DNA of 39,136 nt from assembly GCA_020050795.1 (NCBI GenBank), contig JAGVKD010000016.1:1-39136 (forward strand), given 5' to 3'. This DNA is from Candidatus Babeliales bacterium (lineage in GTDB: Bacteria > Babelota > Babeliae > Babelales > Vermiphilaceae). Below are positions 15,740 to 23,845 of the stretch, piece after piece (position 1 is the stretch's first letter; each line of letters begins with the position of its first letter). Made by a program: the position numbers and the translations under genes. Below the pieces are notes generated by a model. The model was not told where the DNA came from and ran no database searches. It was given only the letters and a program-made list of their open reading frames with translations.

Positions 15740-16390
15740 TTATTCATTTACGCTTGCAGATGCAGGAGCCGCTGGAGCTGCTGCGGGAGCTACTGGAGCA
15801 GGAGCTGGTACTACCGGAGCTGGCGCTGCTGGTGCAGGAGCTGGTTTTTTCTTTTTGCAACGTCCCCAGCAACCAGTTTGGTTTGCTTCGTCTAGCTGTG
15901 CCGACAACGCCTCAAAGCCCTGCTGCACAAGACCTTTGAGGTCCTCACCCACTTCTGCTGCCGTTGCTTTAACATCCACGCCTGTCACATCTTTAAATAA
16001 CTCTGCTAAAACCCCTGCTGTTGCCATAGCCGTAGCTGCTTCTGACTGCAAAGTCTGAACTTGAGAAACAGCTCCTTCCAGCGCGTCATTAAGTCCACCA
16101 CGCGTTTGCGCTTTTGTGCGCAATTTGCTAACTAAATTTGGATCTTTTTGTTGCATGCGTTTCATGAAGTTTTGCTTGTAGGCAACGAGCGCTATCGCCG
16201 CAGTGTCCGGATACGCCTGCTGAAATTCTTCAAATGTAAGATCTCCTACCGGAGCTAATTCTTCTAATCCCGTAACTTCTTGTTTTGCTTTTTCTTCTGG
16301 TGCAGCAACAGTCTTTTCTGCTTCCATTGCCCGAAGACCAACTGATGTTAATGCCATAAATGCAACTGGCACTAATAATTTTTTATGCAT
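15740..16390 (-). CDS. Exported protein with Pro-Ala tail
   Basis: The family is not recognised. The 216-residue protein has a signal peptide ending LRA, then Met-Glu. A helical middle part (residues 45-170) includes LTFEEFQQAYPDTAAIALVAYK and Ala-rich helices. A short Cys pair (TGCWGRC) and four Lys follow, then a Pro/Ala/Val tail of about 35 residues (PAPAPAAPAPVVPAPAPVAP), as in proteins that span peptidoglycan or carry a flexible stalk. AAGGAGTGAGCA precedes the ATG. It is probably part of the same transcript as its minus-strand neighbours. Confidence 0.8.
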   Translation of the reverse strand: MHKKLLVPVAFMALTSVGLRAMEAEKTVAAPEEKAKQEVTGLEELAPVGDLTFEEFQQAYPDTAAIALVAYKQNFMKRMQQKDPNLVSKLRTKAQTRGGLNDALEGAVSQVQTLQSEAATAMATAGVLAELFKDVTGVDVKATAAEVGEDLKGLVQQGFEALSAQLDEANQTGCWGRCKKKKPAPAPAAPAPVVPAPAPVAPAAAPAAPASASVNE

Positions 16391-16452
16391 TGCTCACTCC
16401 TTGTTATAAATAAAAATAATATCGATACAATTTCTTAACACATAAAATCATT

Positions 16453-17019
16453 TTAGGGAATCACGTGTACCGCAACTAAAATACTCACAAGGGCTGAGGC
16501 ACCGGCTATACCAGCTCCTATTATGCTAAACCAGAGGCCTCTGCAATCTGCTTTTTTCAACCGCGCTAAATCGTCTGCTCGATTTTCATCATCCTTAGCA
16601 CTTTTTTCCTGCGTCAATCGGTTGCTGATAGCAAGTTGTTCAACCACACTCGAAAGATCCGCATGCTCATGACTTCTTGTTGCCACATCATGCAAACCAA
16701 AAACATGTGTCCCTACCGTTTCGCGAGCTTTATCATATTTATCTTTGCCATAGAGAGCGATGAGACGTTCCCGTTCAGCCTCAGTGAATTTACGGAGTTG
16801 TGAGACCTCTGCGGTATCATCCGCAACGATATCATCCTGAAATTCTTCAAGGCCTTCGACAGTGCTTAAGACTCGCTCTGCAGGGAGCGCAGCTGGCGGA
16901 AGTTGAGTCAGACATTCATTCAGACCTTTCTCCATAGTATCCATAGCATCTTCTTCTTTCATCGCATACATGGTAGCTGGTACGCAGATCACAAGCAGTA
17001 CTAATAAACTAATTTTCAT
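16453..17019 (-). CDS. Exported QLRKFT-family protein with C-terminal membrane helix
   Basis: The family is not recognised. The 188-residue protein has a signal peptide ending MYA with Met-Lys next, an acidic region, and the segment VSQLRKFTEAERERLIALYGKDKYDKARETVG near residues 70-105. This matches VPQLRKFTLEDQARLNKQYGPEKFAKVAGTIE in the upstream gene. A hydrophobic C-terminus (WFSIIGAGIAGASALVSILVAV) should anchor it in the membrane with the body outside. It starts five bases after the upstream gene ends, so both are cotranscribed. Confidence 0.8.
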   Translation of the reverse strand: MKISLLVLLVICVPATMYAMKEEDAMDTMEKGLNECLTQLPPAALPAERVLSTVEGLEEFQDDIVADDTAEVSQLRKFTEAERERLIALYGKDKYDKARETVGTHVFGLHDVATRSHEHADLSSVVEQLAISNRLTQEKSAKDDENRADDLARLKKADCRGLWFSIIGAGIAGASALVSILVAVHVIP

Positions 17020-17024
17020 ATCCC

Positions 17025-17507
17025 CTACTCCTTAGCTGCACCTTCCGCATTACCAGAATCATTTTTTGCTGCCTGAGCCGTGCCCTTATCACCTGTTAAT
17101 TTGTATTCGATAGTCCCTGCTACCTTGGCAAATTTTTCTGGACCATATTGCTTATTTAGTCGAGCCTGGTCTTCGAGCGTGAATTTACGAAGTTGTGGAA
17201 CCACACCTGCTGGCGCTTCAGGCAAATCATTTAAATCATCAAGGGCCGACCTGCGTGCTGCCAATTCGGGGTCAAAAAGTTCGAGCGCAGATAGGCCTTC
17301 TATCTCTCCTCGTCCCAGCTCATCCGAACCTTCTGCTGATTCTGCCCACATGCTTGCAAGCATTGGATCTTCATTATCATTCCCGCAGTCATTAACTTCC
17401 TCGCAGCAGTCCCACTCCATTGCAGCAGTTAGATCTTGATTTTCCATCGCTTGGATAACAAATGGCACACACATCTGAACTGATAATGCCAATAACCGAA
17501 TCTTCAT
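17025..17507 (-). CDS. Exported QLRKFT-family protein
   Basis: The family is not recognised. The 160-residue protein has a signal peptide ending IQA with Met-Glu next, then an acidic stretch with three Cys (WDCCEEVNDCGNDNEDP). VPQLRKFTLEDQARLNKQYGPEKFAKV is shared with the 16453 gene. It lacks that gene's C-terminal membrane helix and ends in an Ala/Gly-rich tail, so it may be freely secreted while its paralogue is anchored. AAGGAGTAGGAT precedes the ATG. It is first of the four minus-strand exported genes. Confidence 0.8.
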   Translation of the reverse strand: MKIRLLALSVQMCVPFVIQAMENQDLTAAMEWDCCEEVNDCGNDNEDPMLASMWAESAEGSDELGRGEIEGLSALELFDPELAARRSALDDLNDLPEAPAGVVPQLRKFTLEDQARLNKQYGPEKFAKVAGTIEYKLTGDKGTAQAAKNDSGNAEGAAKE

Positions 17508-17584
17508 ATCCTACTCCTTTTTTTCAGTAAGCTAATCTTATTACTCAGCTTGATGGCAACATTATTTCAAAAAAATTGAAAGTC

Positions 17585-17680
17585 AAATGGACCCGTCTAC
17601 GCTTTTCAGCTACGTCGGGCTACGTTAGGCTTCTTCCGTTTTCGCCCAACGGCTTCGTCGGGCTGTGCCGGAGTAAACCA
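17585..17680 (-). repeat. CGTCGGGCT-rich segment after nrdB
   Basis: Downstream of the nrdB terminator lies a GC-rich segment with two near copies of CTACGTCGGGCTACG and CTTCGTCGGGCTGTG, and a short CCGTT...AACGG hairpin. A related GTCTACGCC...GGCTACGCC segment occurs near 5229-5250. It is non-coding and may be the remains of a dispersed repeat. Confidence 0.4.
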
Positions 17681-17693
17681 TCTGACAATCATA

Positions 17694-17730
17694 AAAAAAT
17701 AAAAGCCGACTTTCGCCGGCCTTTATTTTT
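17694..17730 (-). terminator. Intrinsic terminator of nrdAB
   Basis: On the minus strand AAAGGCCGGC, a GAAA tetraloop and GTCGGCTTTT form a 10-base stem with two wobbles, followed by ATTTTTTT, just after the nrdB stop codon. Confidence 0.88.
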
Positions 17731-17734
17731 CAAC

Positions 17735-18745
17735 TCACTCCCACTCGAGCGAACCACCTGTTTGATATTCGGTGACACGCGTCTCGAAGAAGTTTTTCTC
17801 TTTGTTGAGATCTGTTGCTTGTGACATCCATGGGAACGGATTTTTTTTGCCATACACTTTTGGCAAATCAATGCGCTCCAAACGGCGATCCGCAATATAT
17901 TCAACATATTCTGCGAACTGATCCGCATTGATGCCGAGCATTCCCTGCGGACAGGCATCATGAGCATATTGTTGTTCTAAAATTACTGATTCTTTGATCA
18001 GCTGAACAATTTCCTCTTGGAAAGATTCCGTCCATACTTCCGGATTTTCTGCTTTGATCGTATTGATCAAATCGCAGCCGAAAGCAAGATGTAAACTTTC
18101 ATCACGCATGATGTATTCAAATTGCTCACCAAGGCCAATCATTTTATTTTGACGCTTGAGCGCAAGAATCATGGCAAAACCAGCATAGAAGAAAATGCCT
18201 TCCATGATCACATAAAATCCGATCAAGTCATGCAGAAACTTTTGTATGTTTTCCGGACCACCCTCTGTCGTGAAATTTGGATCCAAAATTGATTTGGTCA
18301 AATTAACCACAAACTCATCTTTCTCTTTGATCGTTGGTACCGTTTCATACATGTTGTACATCTGGTCTGGATCAAGGCCAAGCGAATCACAGCAATAGAT
18401 AAAGGTATCGGTATGCACCGCCTCTTCATATGCCTGACGCAGCAAATATTGGCGACATTCTGGATTGGTCACGTGTTTATAGACCGTGAGTACCAAATTG
18501 TTTGCCGTCAATGATTCTGCAGTGGAGAAAAATCCAAGGTTCCACATAATCAGCCGACGTTCGCTCTCGCTCAGAAAATCTTTTGATTTCCATTGCTCAA
18601 CATCCTGCTGCATCGAAACTTCTTCAGGCGTCCAGTTATTAGCAACGCCATCTTTATAATGTTGGCGCGCCCACAAATAACGCATGGGAAGAATTTTATT
18701 GGGATCAACCGTTGAATTATTTATGATGCCATTTTTGTCTGCCAT
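17735..18745 (-). CDS. nrdB: Ribonucleotide reductase beta subunit, class Ic type
   Basis: The 336-residue protein is the small subunit of class I ribonucleotide reductase, which holds the metal cofactor that starts the radical reaction. From the ATG at 18745 (preceded by AAAGGAAAAAG) the metal ligands fall at E77, E108, H111, E182, E216 and H219. Their spacing is that of E. coli NrdB residues 84, 115, 118, 204, 238 and 241. Two residues are diagnostic. Position 115, where class Ia has the radical Tyr, is Phe (HTDTF). The first ligand is Glu rather than Asp (STAES). Both are the hallmarks of the Chlamydia trachomatis class Ic enzyme, which uses a Mn/Fe cofactor and no tyrosyl radical. It is 10 bases downstream of nrdA. 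Confidence 0.96.
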   Translation of the reverse strand: MADKNGIINNSTVDPNKILPMRYLWARQHYKDGVANNWTPEEVSMQQDVEQWKSKDFLSESERRLIMWNLGFFSTAESLTANNLVLTVYKHVTNPECRQYLLRQAYEEAVHTDTFIYCCDSLGLDPDQMYNMYETVPTIKEKDEFVVNLTKSILDPNFTTEGGPENIQKFLHDLIGFYVIMEGIFFYAGFAMILALKRQNKMIGLGEQFEYIMRDESLHLAFGCDLINTIKAENPEVWTESFQEEIVQLIKESVILEQQYAHDACPQGMLGINADQFAEYVEYIADRRLERIDLPKVYGKKNPFPWMSQATDLNKEKNFFETRVTEYQTGGSLEWE

Positions 18746-18755
18746 TCTTTTTCCT

Positions 18756-21278
18756 TTATTGACACACTTCACAATCAGGATCACTCGACAAGCTGCACGC
18801 TGCTGCGTCTAGTGTCTCTTCTTGAATCACTGGAGCAACTTCTGCAACTGGTGCTGCTTCAACCCCCGCCCGTTTTTGAGTGAACCCGAACTTTTTCGCA
18901 TCGAGTGTTGATTTCTCGATTTGGCTCGCACCGAGTGTACGGAAATAGTAGAAGGTTTTCAACCCCGCATGCCATCCTGCAAAATAAACATCATGCAACA
19001 TTTTTCCAGAAACATTACTCATGAACACATTGTGTGACTGACTCTGATCAATCCACTTGCCGCGCGCAGCGGTAATGTCGATCAACCACAATGGATCAAT
19101 GGCAAAGGCTTCTTTGTGTTTATCTTTCAGATCTTGTGGCATTGATGGAATCTTATCCAACGTACCATCATTGAATTTAAGTTCATCGAGCATCTCTTTG
19201 CTCCACAAACCACGCGCTTTCAAATCCTCAATCAAATATTTGTTCACCACCGTGAACTCGCCGCTCATATTTGATTTCACATAGATGTTTTTATAGATCG
19301 GTTCGATGCACGGGAAACAACCAGAAATAGTCGAGATGGTTGCCGTTGGCGCAATTGCCATAGTGTTTGAGTTACGCATACCATGTTTTTTGACATGCTC
19401 ACGAACGGGAGTCCAGTCCAACACTCCTGAACGCTTAACGTTGATTGGCAAGCCGCGTTCTTTTTCTAAAAGATCGATAGTGTCTTGTGGGAGAATACCG
19501 CGATCCCATTTAGAACCTTTATACGATTGATAGGTACCACGTTCTTGTGCCAATTTTGAAGAACTGAGAATCGCGTGATACGCAATTTTCTCGGTGCTTT
19601 CATCGGCAAAGTCTCGCGCCTTTTCATCAGCGAAATTAATACCCAATGAATACAACGCATCTTGGAAACCCATAATGCCAAGACCGATCGGACGGTGCCG
19701 CATATTTGAGTTGCGCGTTTCATCAATCGGATAAAAATTAATATCCACCACGTTATCAAGCATACGCACTGCAGATGCAACCGTGTGCGCAAGGAGATTG
19801 TCATCTATCTTACCATTCACCACGTGACGGCCCAAATTAACAGAACCGAGATTACATACCGCAACCTCATCGGCAGAAGTGTTGAGCGTAATTTCAGTGC
19901 ACAAATTAGAAGAATGGACAACCCCCGCATGATCTTGCGGTGAACGAACGTTACACGCATCTTTGAAGGTGATCCACGGATGGCCAGTTTCGAACAACCG
20001 GCTGAGCATTTTGCGCCATAACTGCTTTGCAGATAATGTTTTGAATAGCTCTATTTTGCCTTCTTTTGCTTTTTGCTCATAGGCTATATAGGCTTCTTCA
20101 AATTTTTTGCCATAAATATCATGCAAATCTGGTACTTCTTCTGGCGAAAATAATGTCCAATCGCCATCCTGTTCAACACGCTTCATAAATAGATCAGGAA
20201 TCCAACTTGCTGTGTTGATATCATGCGCTCGACGACGTTCATCACCCGTGTTACGCCGCAAATCTAAAAAGTCTTCATAGTCATAATGCCAGTTTTCCAC
20301 ATAGACAACAGATGCTGCACGGCGGCGACCACTGCGATTGATTGCGGCAGTCGTATCGTTACTAATTTTCAAAAATGGAATCAACCCTTGGCTTTCGATA
20401 CGAATACTTTTGATGATCGCACCGGTTGCACGAATATTGGTCCAATCATTAGCAACACCGCCAGACCATTTGAGCAATTGAGCCGTGTCACTATACGCTT
20501 TGAAAATATCTTTGAGATCGTCCCCTGTGGTTGATAAAAAACAGGAACTTAATTGTGCACGCTTGAGACCCGAATGAAGGAGCGTTGGGGTACTTGGCAC
20601 ATAGCGCAACAACGACATAGAATTATAAAACTCAATCGCTTTTTCATCCCTATCTTGTTCATTGAGGGCAACACCCATCGCCACACGCATCCAGAAAATC
20701 TGGGGCAACTCAACATGGGCATCTTCAACTTTCAAGAAATAGCGCTCATACAAAGTTTTCAGACCCATATAGTCGAGCAAATGATCCCGCTCTGGAACAA
20801 GGGCCAATGCCAAATGCTCGAGATTAAAATCAAGCATGCGCTTATCGAATAATCCATGCTCAACGCCCGACTGAATTGCGCGTACAAAGGCCTGGCTATA
20901 TTCATGATCAACATCAGAATGGAGCACCGTGCGTTTGGTCACCAGCTTATAGAGCTTTTTGAAAAGAAGACGGGCTGCAACATAGCCATAGCCCGGATCA
21001 CGCTCGATAAAAGCAACCGTTGCCAAAATAAGCGCATCGGCAACTTCATTCTTGCTCATCCCATCAAAAACATTTCGCAATGCTTCTTCAATAATGAGGG
21101 TGCTATCTATTACTTCACTATACCCCGCACTCGCCCACACAATGGTTTCGTGTAGACGGTGTGTATCGAGCGGCTGCTTTCCTTGCTTGCCCGCGACAGT
21201 AAATTTATGCAACTCATTCATATCCCCCTCCAAATGAAATGACAAACCGCCCTTTGAGGTCATACGTTCGTGTTCCAT
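18756..21278 (-). CDS. nrdA: Ribonucleotide reductase alpha subunit
   Basis: The 840-residue catalytic subunit reduces ribonucleoside diphosphates to deoxy forms. An ATP-cone regulatory domain occupies about residues 27-115. Redox and catalytic residues are visible: LSSCFLSTTGDDL (first redox Cys), NLCTEITLN (Asn, radical Cys and Glu), VAVCNLGSVNLG (second redox Cys), the radical-path pair in FYYFRTLGASQ, and the C-terminal CxxC pair in DCEVCQ, which is re-reduced by thioredoxin or glutaredoxin. Segment NTMAIAPTATISTISG is typical of the family. AAAGGACTGAGC precedes the ATG. It is the first gene of the nrdAB operon; a terminator-like hairpin at 21395-21426 lies in the leader. Confidence 0.97.
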   Translation of the reverse strand: MEHERMTSKGGLSFHLEGDMNELHKFTVAGKQGKQPLDTHRLHETIVWASAGYSEVIDSTLIIEEALRNVFDGMSKNEVADALILATVAFIERDPGYGYVAARLLFKKLYKLVTKRTVLHSDVDHEYSQAFVRAIQSGVEHGLFDKRMLDFNLEHLALALVPERDHLLDYMGLKTLYERYFLKVEDAHVELPQIFWMRVAMGVALNEQDRDEKAIEFYNSMSLLRYVPSTPTLLHSGLKRAQLSSCFLSTTGDDLKDIFKAYSDTAQLLKWSGGVANDWTNIRATGAIIKSIRIESQGLIPFLKISNDTTAAINRSGRRRAASVVYVENWHYDYEDFLDLRRNTGDERRRAHDINTASWIPDLFMKRVEQDGDWTLFSPEEVPDLHDIYGKKFEEAYIAYEQKAKEGKIELFKTLSAKQLWRKMLSRLFETGHPWITFKDACNVRSPQDHAGVVHSSNLCTEITLNTSADEVAVCNLGSVNLGRHVVNGKIDDNLLAHTVASAVRMLDNVVDINFYPIDETRNSNMRHRPIGLGIMGFQDALYSLGINFADEKARDFADESTEKIAYHAILSSSKLAQERGTYQSYKGSKWDRGILPQDTIDLLEKERGLPINVKRSGVLDWTPVREHVKKHGMRNSNTMAIAPTATISTISGCFPCIEPIYKNIYVKSNMSGEFTVVNKYLIEDLKARGLWSKEMLDELKFNDGTLDKIPSMPQDLKDKHKEAFAIDPLWLIDITAARGKWIDQSQSHNVFMSNVSGKMLHDVYFAGWHAGLKTFYYFRTLGASQIEKSTLDAKKFGFTQKRAGVEAAPVAEVAPVIQEETLDAAACSLSSDPDCEVCQ

Positions 21279-21830
21279 GCTCAGTCCTTTCGTTTTGAAT
21301 TACATACTCTCTTTTTTTTCCGGTACCCAAAAAAGCGCGCAAAAGCTCCTTGCTACTATTTTTTATAAGTCCTTTAGTAAAAACGGGTAAAAAAATAGTC
21401 AATGGAATTTCTAGAACATTGACTATATGAATAAAACAACCAAGCGGGTTGGGGAACCAATGTAGCGCGTGAACGATGCTTAATCAAATGCTTTTTTTGA
21501 TTTTTTTTTAGATACTCATTTCTACATTTTTTGCTCCGCCGATAAGCGATACTATTTCTAACTGTCAAAAATACAACTGATGCAAAATAAGCTCGGGATA
21601 GAACGAGCTGGACACACTTAATCGAATGGAAAGGAGGGTATAAAAACCAAAAAATAATGGTTATGAGTCAATGGACACATACAAATTTGGGCAGTTAACA
21701 TCAGTCAGAAATTTTGGAAAATAAAAAAAAGCCCAAAATCTGGACCGTATCATTGCATCTGCATATAAGCTTATGTTAACCTTCCAGAATGAGGGGGAAT
21801 CTATACCAATTACCATGCATAGGGGGATTA
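21279..21830. other. 552-base intergenic region between nrdA and an exported thioredoxin
   Basis: No convincing protein gene is present. On the minus strand TTGACA at 21568-21563 is a good -35 element, but the -10 match (TTATCG at 17 bases) is weak. From there a transcript would reach the hairpin at 21395-21426 after about 140 bases, giving a possible leader or small RNA. A TTG-started basic reading frame of 64 codons there runs through the hairpin and is probably not real. On the plus strand AAAGGAGG near 21630 is followed by only a 13-codon frame. The rest is AT-rich with no clear NrdR box. Confidence 0.45.
21395..21426 (-). promoter_or_regulatory. Perfect inverted repeat in the nrdAB leader
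   Basis: ATAGTCAATG and CATTGACTAT are perfect 10-base arms around a 12-base spacer that contains TTCTAGAA. On the minus strand seven T follow, so it can act as an intrinsic terminator or attenuator 117 bases before nrdA, or as an operator. Confidence 0.6.
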
Positions 21831-22445
21831 ATGAAAAAATTATACACAGCGCTATCATTCTTAGCGCTTTTTGTGGCAAACACGTTATGCGCAAGCGGTG
21901 CCGTACGTGTCACTTCAGAAAATGAATACAATCGGCTTGCAAATAATGGCCGCCCAACCGTGATCGAATTTTCTGCAAACTGGTGTGGCGTTTGCAATGG
22001 GATAGCAAAACCATTTGAAGAACTTTCTTCAGAAGCAGAATTCAAAGACATAACATTTGCTCGTGTTGATATTGATGAGCTTCCTGAGTTGAGTGAAAAA
22101 AGTGACATCAAAGGCGTCCCAACATTCCACTTCTTTGCAAATGGCCGATTAAAAAAATGTGACGTCGGTGTTAAAAACATGGGCGCATTCAAAGAGAACT
22201 TCCGCCGCTGCCTGAGAGAAACACTCTTGACCGCTCCAAAAACTTCAGACAATGGGGTATCTAACGACACAGCTGAAGCATTTGAAGATCCTGAATACGT
22301 GGGCGTTCCAGAACGCGTAAACCAATCAGGCGGAATCGGAATGATATGGCAATCTATCCATAATTTCTTCTTCAGACTTATCGACTTCATTCAAGGCTTC
22401 TTCAATTTTGCAATCAACGGAATCAAGAGCCTTTTTGGACGATAA
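21831..22445 (+). CDS. Exported thioredoxin-like protein
   Basis: The ATG at 21831 is chosen because AGGGGG lies six bases upstream. The 204-residue product has a signal peptide (ending near CASG or TLCA) and a thioredoxin domain with active site WCGVC (VIEFSANWCGVCNGIAKPFEEL) and cis-Pro in KGVPTFHFFANG. After the domain comes an acidic linker, then a strongly hydrophobic, amphipathic C-terminal stretch (MIWQSIHNFFFRLIDFIQGFFNF) that could bind or insert into a membrane. The middle residues GV differ from the GP of the reducing thioredoxin. It faces an array of Cys-rich exported proteins, which are natural candidate substrates; this link is inference. Confidence 0.88.
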   Translation: MKKLYTALSFLALFVANTLCASGAVRVTSENEYNRLANNGRPTVIEFSANWCGVCNGIAKPFEELSSEAEFKDITFARVDIDELPELSEKSDIKGVPTFHFFANGRLKKCDVGVKNMGAFKENFRRCLRETLLTAPKTSDNGVSNDTAEAFEDPEYVGVPERVNQSGGIGMIWQSIHNFFFRLIDFIQGFFNFAINGIKSLFGR

Positions 22446-22475
22446 ACCGAACTCTACAAAGACCTTGGCAGGCAA

Positions 22476-22514
22476 GCGGGCAATCTCAATCGAGATCGCC
22501 CGTCTTTCTTTTTT
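22476..22514. terminator. Terminator between thioredoxin and the Cys-rich array
   Basis: GCGGGCAATCTC and GAGATCGCCCGT pair over 12 positions with one A-C mismatch, which becomes a G-T wobble on the minus strand, and a four-base loop. T-rich sequence follows on the plus strand. Confidence 0.75.
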
Positions 22515-22520
22515 AACCAG

Positions 22521-22886
22521 TTAATCTTGTTTGTTTTTTTGGCATAGCCTATTGAAAGCTATGCACGTGGTGGCGCCGGCCTTGCCCATCATATACCCTG
22601 CCATGGTTCCCCACATTCCTAGGCCTGCAACCAACTCACATGATGCTGGAATACCTGAACACCCTTTGGCTCCTATGCAAGCTCCCGCGACACAACCTCC
22701 CAATGCACATCCACACTCGCAAACTTTCAGAACTACTTTTTCACTTGTGGTGACTTCAAAACCATCATGCATCAGACATCGCTTTGGCACACTCGAATCC
22801 ATGCTCGTTAATTTCTGCACGAGATTCATGCCATGACATTGAGCTGAGATAAAAAGTGTGAGTGGTAACAATAATTTTAATTTCAT
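22521..22886 (-). CDS. Small exported Cys/Gly-rich protein
   Basis: The ATG at 22886 follows a perfect AAGGAGATAT. The 121-residue protein has a signal peptide ending CHG, with Met-Asn next. A Cys/Gly-rich core (KVCECGCALGGCVAGACIGAKGCSG) is followed by a Gly/Ala-rich hydrophobic stretch. The start of the core (C-x-x-GC-x-LG) is like that of the 24959 gene (MCETGCRLGCGFVCG), and both precede a small-residue hydrophobic segment. The Cys could form disulfides or bind metal. It is separated from the rest of the array by a hairpin at 22905-22934 but lies on the same strand. Family not known. Confidence 0.75.
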   Translation of the reverse strand: MKLKLLLPLTLFISAQCHGMNLVQKLTSMDSSVPKRCLMHDGFEVTTSEKVVLKVCECGCALGGCVAGACIGAKGCSGIPASCELVAGLGMWGTMAGYMMGKAGATTCIAFNRLCQKNKQD

Positions 22887-22904
22887 ATATCTCCTTACAA
22901 ACAA

Positions 22905-22934
22905 ATAGCGATCTCCTATAAGAAATCGCTATTT
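22905..22934 (-). terminator. Hairpin between array members
   Basis: AATAGCGAT and ATCGCTATT form a perfect 9-base stem with a 12-base loop. The T-rich sequence after it on the minus strand is broken, so termination may be partial. Confidence 0.5.
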
Positions 22935-22958
22935 TCAATCTATGCAGTTATTGCCAAA

Positions 22959-23390
22959 TTATTCTGATTTTTCTTTTCCACGCAAACGATCAACCAGTGA
23001 TTTCAGTTTCTGATCTGCTTTGTGAGTTTGCTCGCCCAGCATTGGCCCAACAAGCATATTACCAATGACTGGCGGCGCAACAATGAGAGCCATTATTGGC
23101 AACGCCTCTTTACGATGTCTATACCGTTCATAGAAATCGCATCCTGTTGCATCTTCACAACAAGCGTAATTGGCTTTCCATCTATCTAGCCAACAACATT
23201 TGGTAATGAAAGCCGATGGCACTAGACAAACAGCTGTGCAACAGACACGGCAACATTGTTTATGAGTTTCTTTGGAAATAAATGAAGAATCGTTATCACT
23301 CATCGCTAAGGCTGCTGGCGCTTCACTATTATTATCATTCATTGCAAACGCAGCACTCGGGATTAAAAAAAGCAAAAGTAGTTTATTCAT
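22959..23390 (-). CDS. Cys-rich exported array protein 5
   Basis: This 143-residue protein is one of five tandem relatives. It has a signal peptide ending AFA, with Met-Asn-Asp next, a second ALAMSDNDS segment, and then the family core SSFISKETHKQCCRVCCTAVC. Further Cys pairs follow (KCC, ACC), a hydrophobic stretch (LPIMALIVAPPVIGNMLV), and the family end GEQTHKADQKLKSLVDRLRGKEKSE. The pattern suggests a small secreted or membrane-attached protein held by disulfides or metal. It is the most downstream of the five, 12 bases after the previous gene. Confidence 0.82.
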   Translation of the reverse strand: MNKLLLLFLIPSAAFAMNDNNSEAPAALAMSDNDSSFISKETHKQCCRVCCTAVCLVPSAFITKCCWLDRWKANYACCEDATGCDFYERYRHRKEALPIMALIVAPPVIGNMLVGPMLGEQTHKADQKLKSLVDRLRGKEKSE

Positions 23391-23402
23391 TGTTGTTCCT
23401 GT

Positions 23403-23819
23403 TTATTCTGATTTTTCTTTTTGATGATCACACAGCGCATTCAATCGCCGATCAAGTTTATATGTTACTTGGCCCAACTCGTATCCAAGCACGAATCCGG
23501 TGAGTGGTAACATATTACCAGCGAGAAGAACTGCTAGACTTTTATCTTCTCTTTCAAACTGTTCTCTGCGACTATCATATCCCAATGGATTGCCACATTG
23601 TTGATGAAAGGCCTCACTCATTGCTGCCCTCCAATGATAAGTACAACAAGCGGCTGGGATAATGCACACTGCGCCACAACAAAAGCCGCAATATTTTTTA
23701 TGATCCTCTTTGGAGAAATAAGAAGCATCCTCATCATTCATACGCACCACTGCTGGTGCTGCATCATCCATCGCGCATACTATGCTTGGTACGAAAAGAA
23801 GTAAAAATAGTTTATTCAT
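23403..23819 (-). CDS. Cys-rich exported array protein 4
   Basis: The 138-residue protein has a signal peptide ending VCA, with Met-Asp-Asp next. It shares AAPAVVRMND with its upstream neighbour. The family core is SYFSKEDHKKYCGFCCGAVC, followed by ACC and then a hydrophobic segment (LAVLLAGNMLPLTGFVLGYEL). It ends GQVTYKLDRRLNALCDHQKEKSE, keeping the D-x-x-L-x-x-L pattern of the group. Position-specific divergence with retained signal, core and tail suggests repeated duplication followed by fast change. Confidence 0.82.
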   Translation of the reverse strand: MNKLFLLLFVPSIVCAMDDAAPAVVRMNDEDASYFSKEDHKKYCGFCCGAVCIIPAACCTYHWRAAMSEAFHQQCGNPLGYDSRREQFEREDKSLAVLLAGNMLPLTGFVLGYELGQVTYKLDRRLNALCDHQKEKSE

Positions 23820-23845
23820 TGTTGTTATTCCCTAATAACCCAAAA

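Noticed and set aside
16391-16452. TTGTAT/TATAAC promoter-like pair before the 15740 gene
   Set aside because: The start of transcription would fall inside the ribosome-binding site, leaving no usable leader.
21374-21568. 64-codon basic frame upstream of nrdA
   Set aside because: It needs a TTG that coincides with a -35-like TTGACA, lacks a ribosome-binding site, and runs through the hairpin at 21395-21426.
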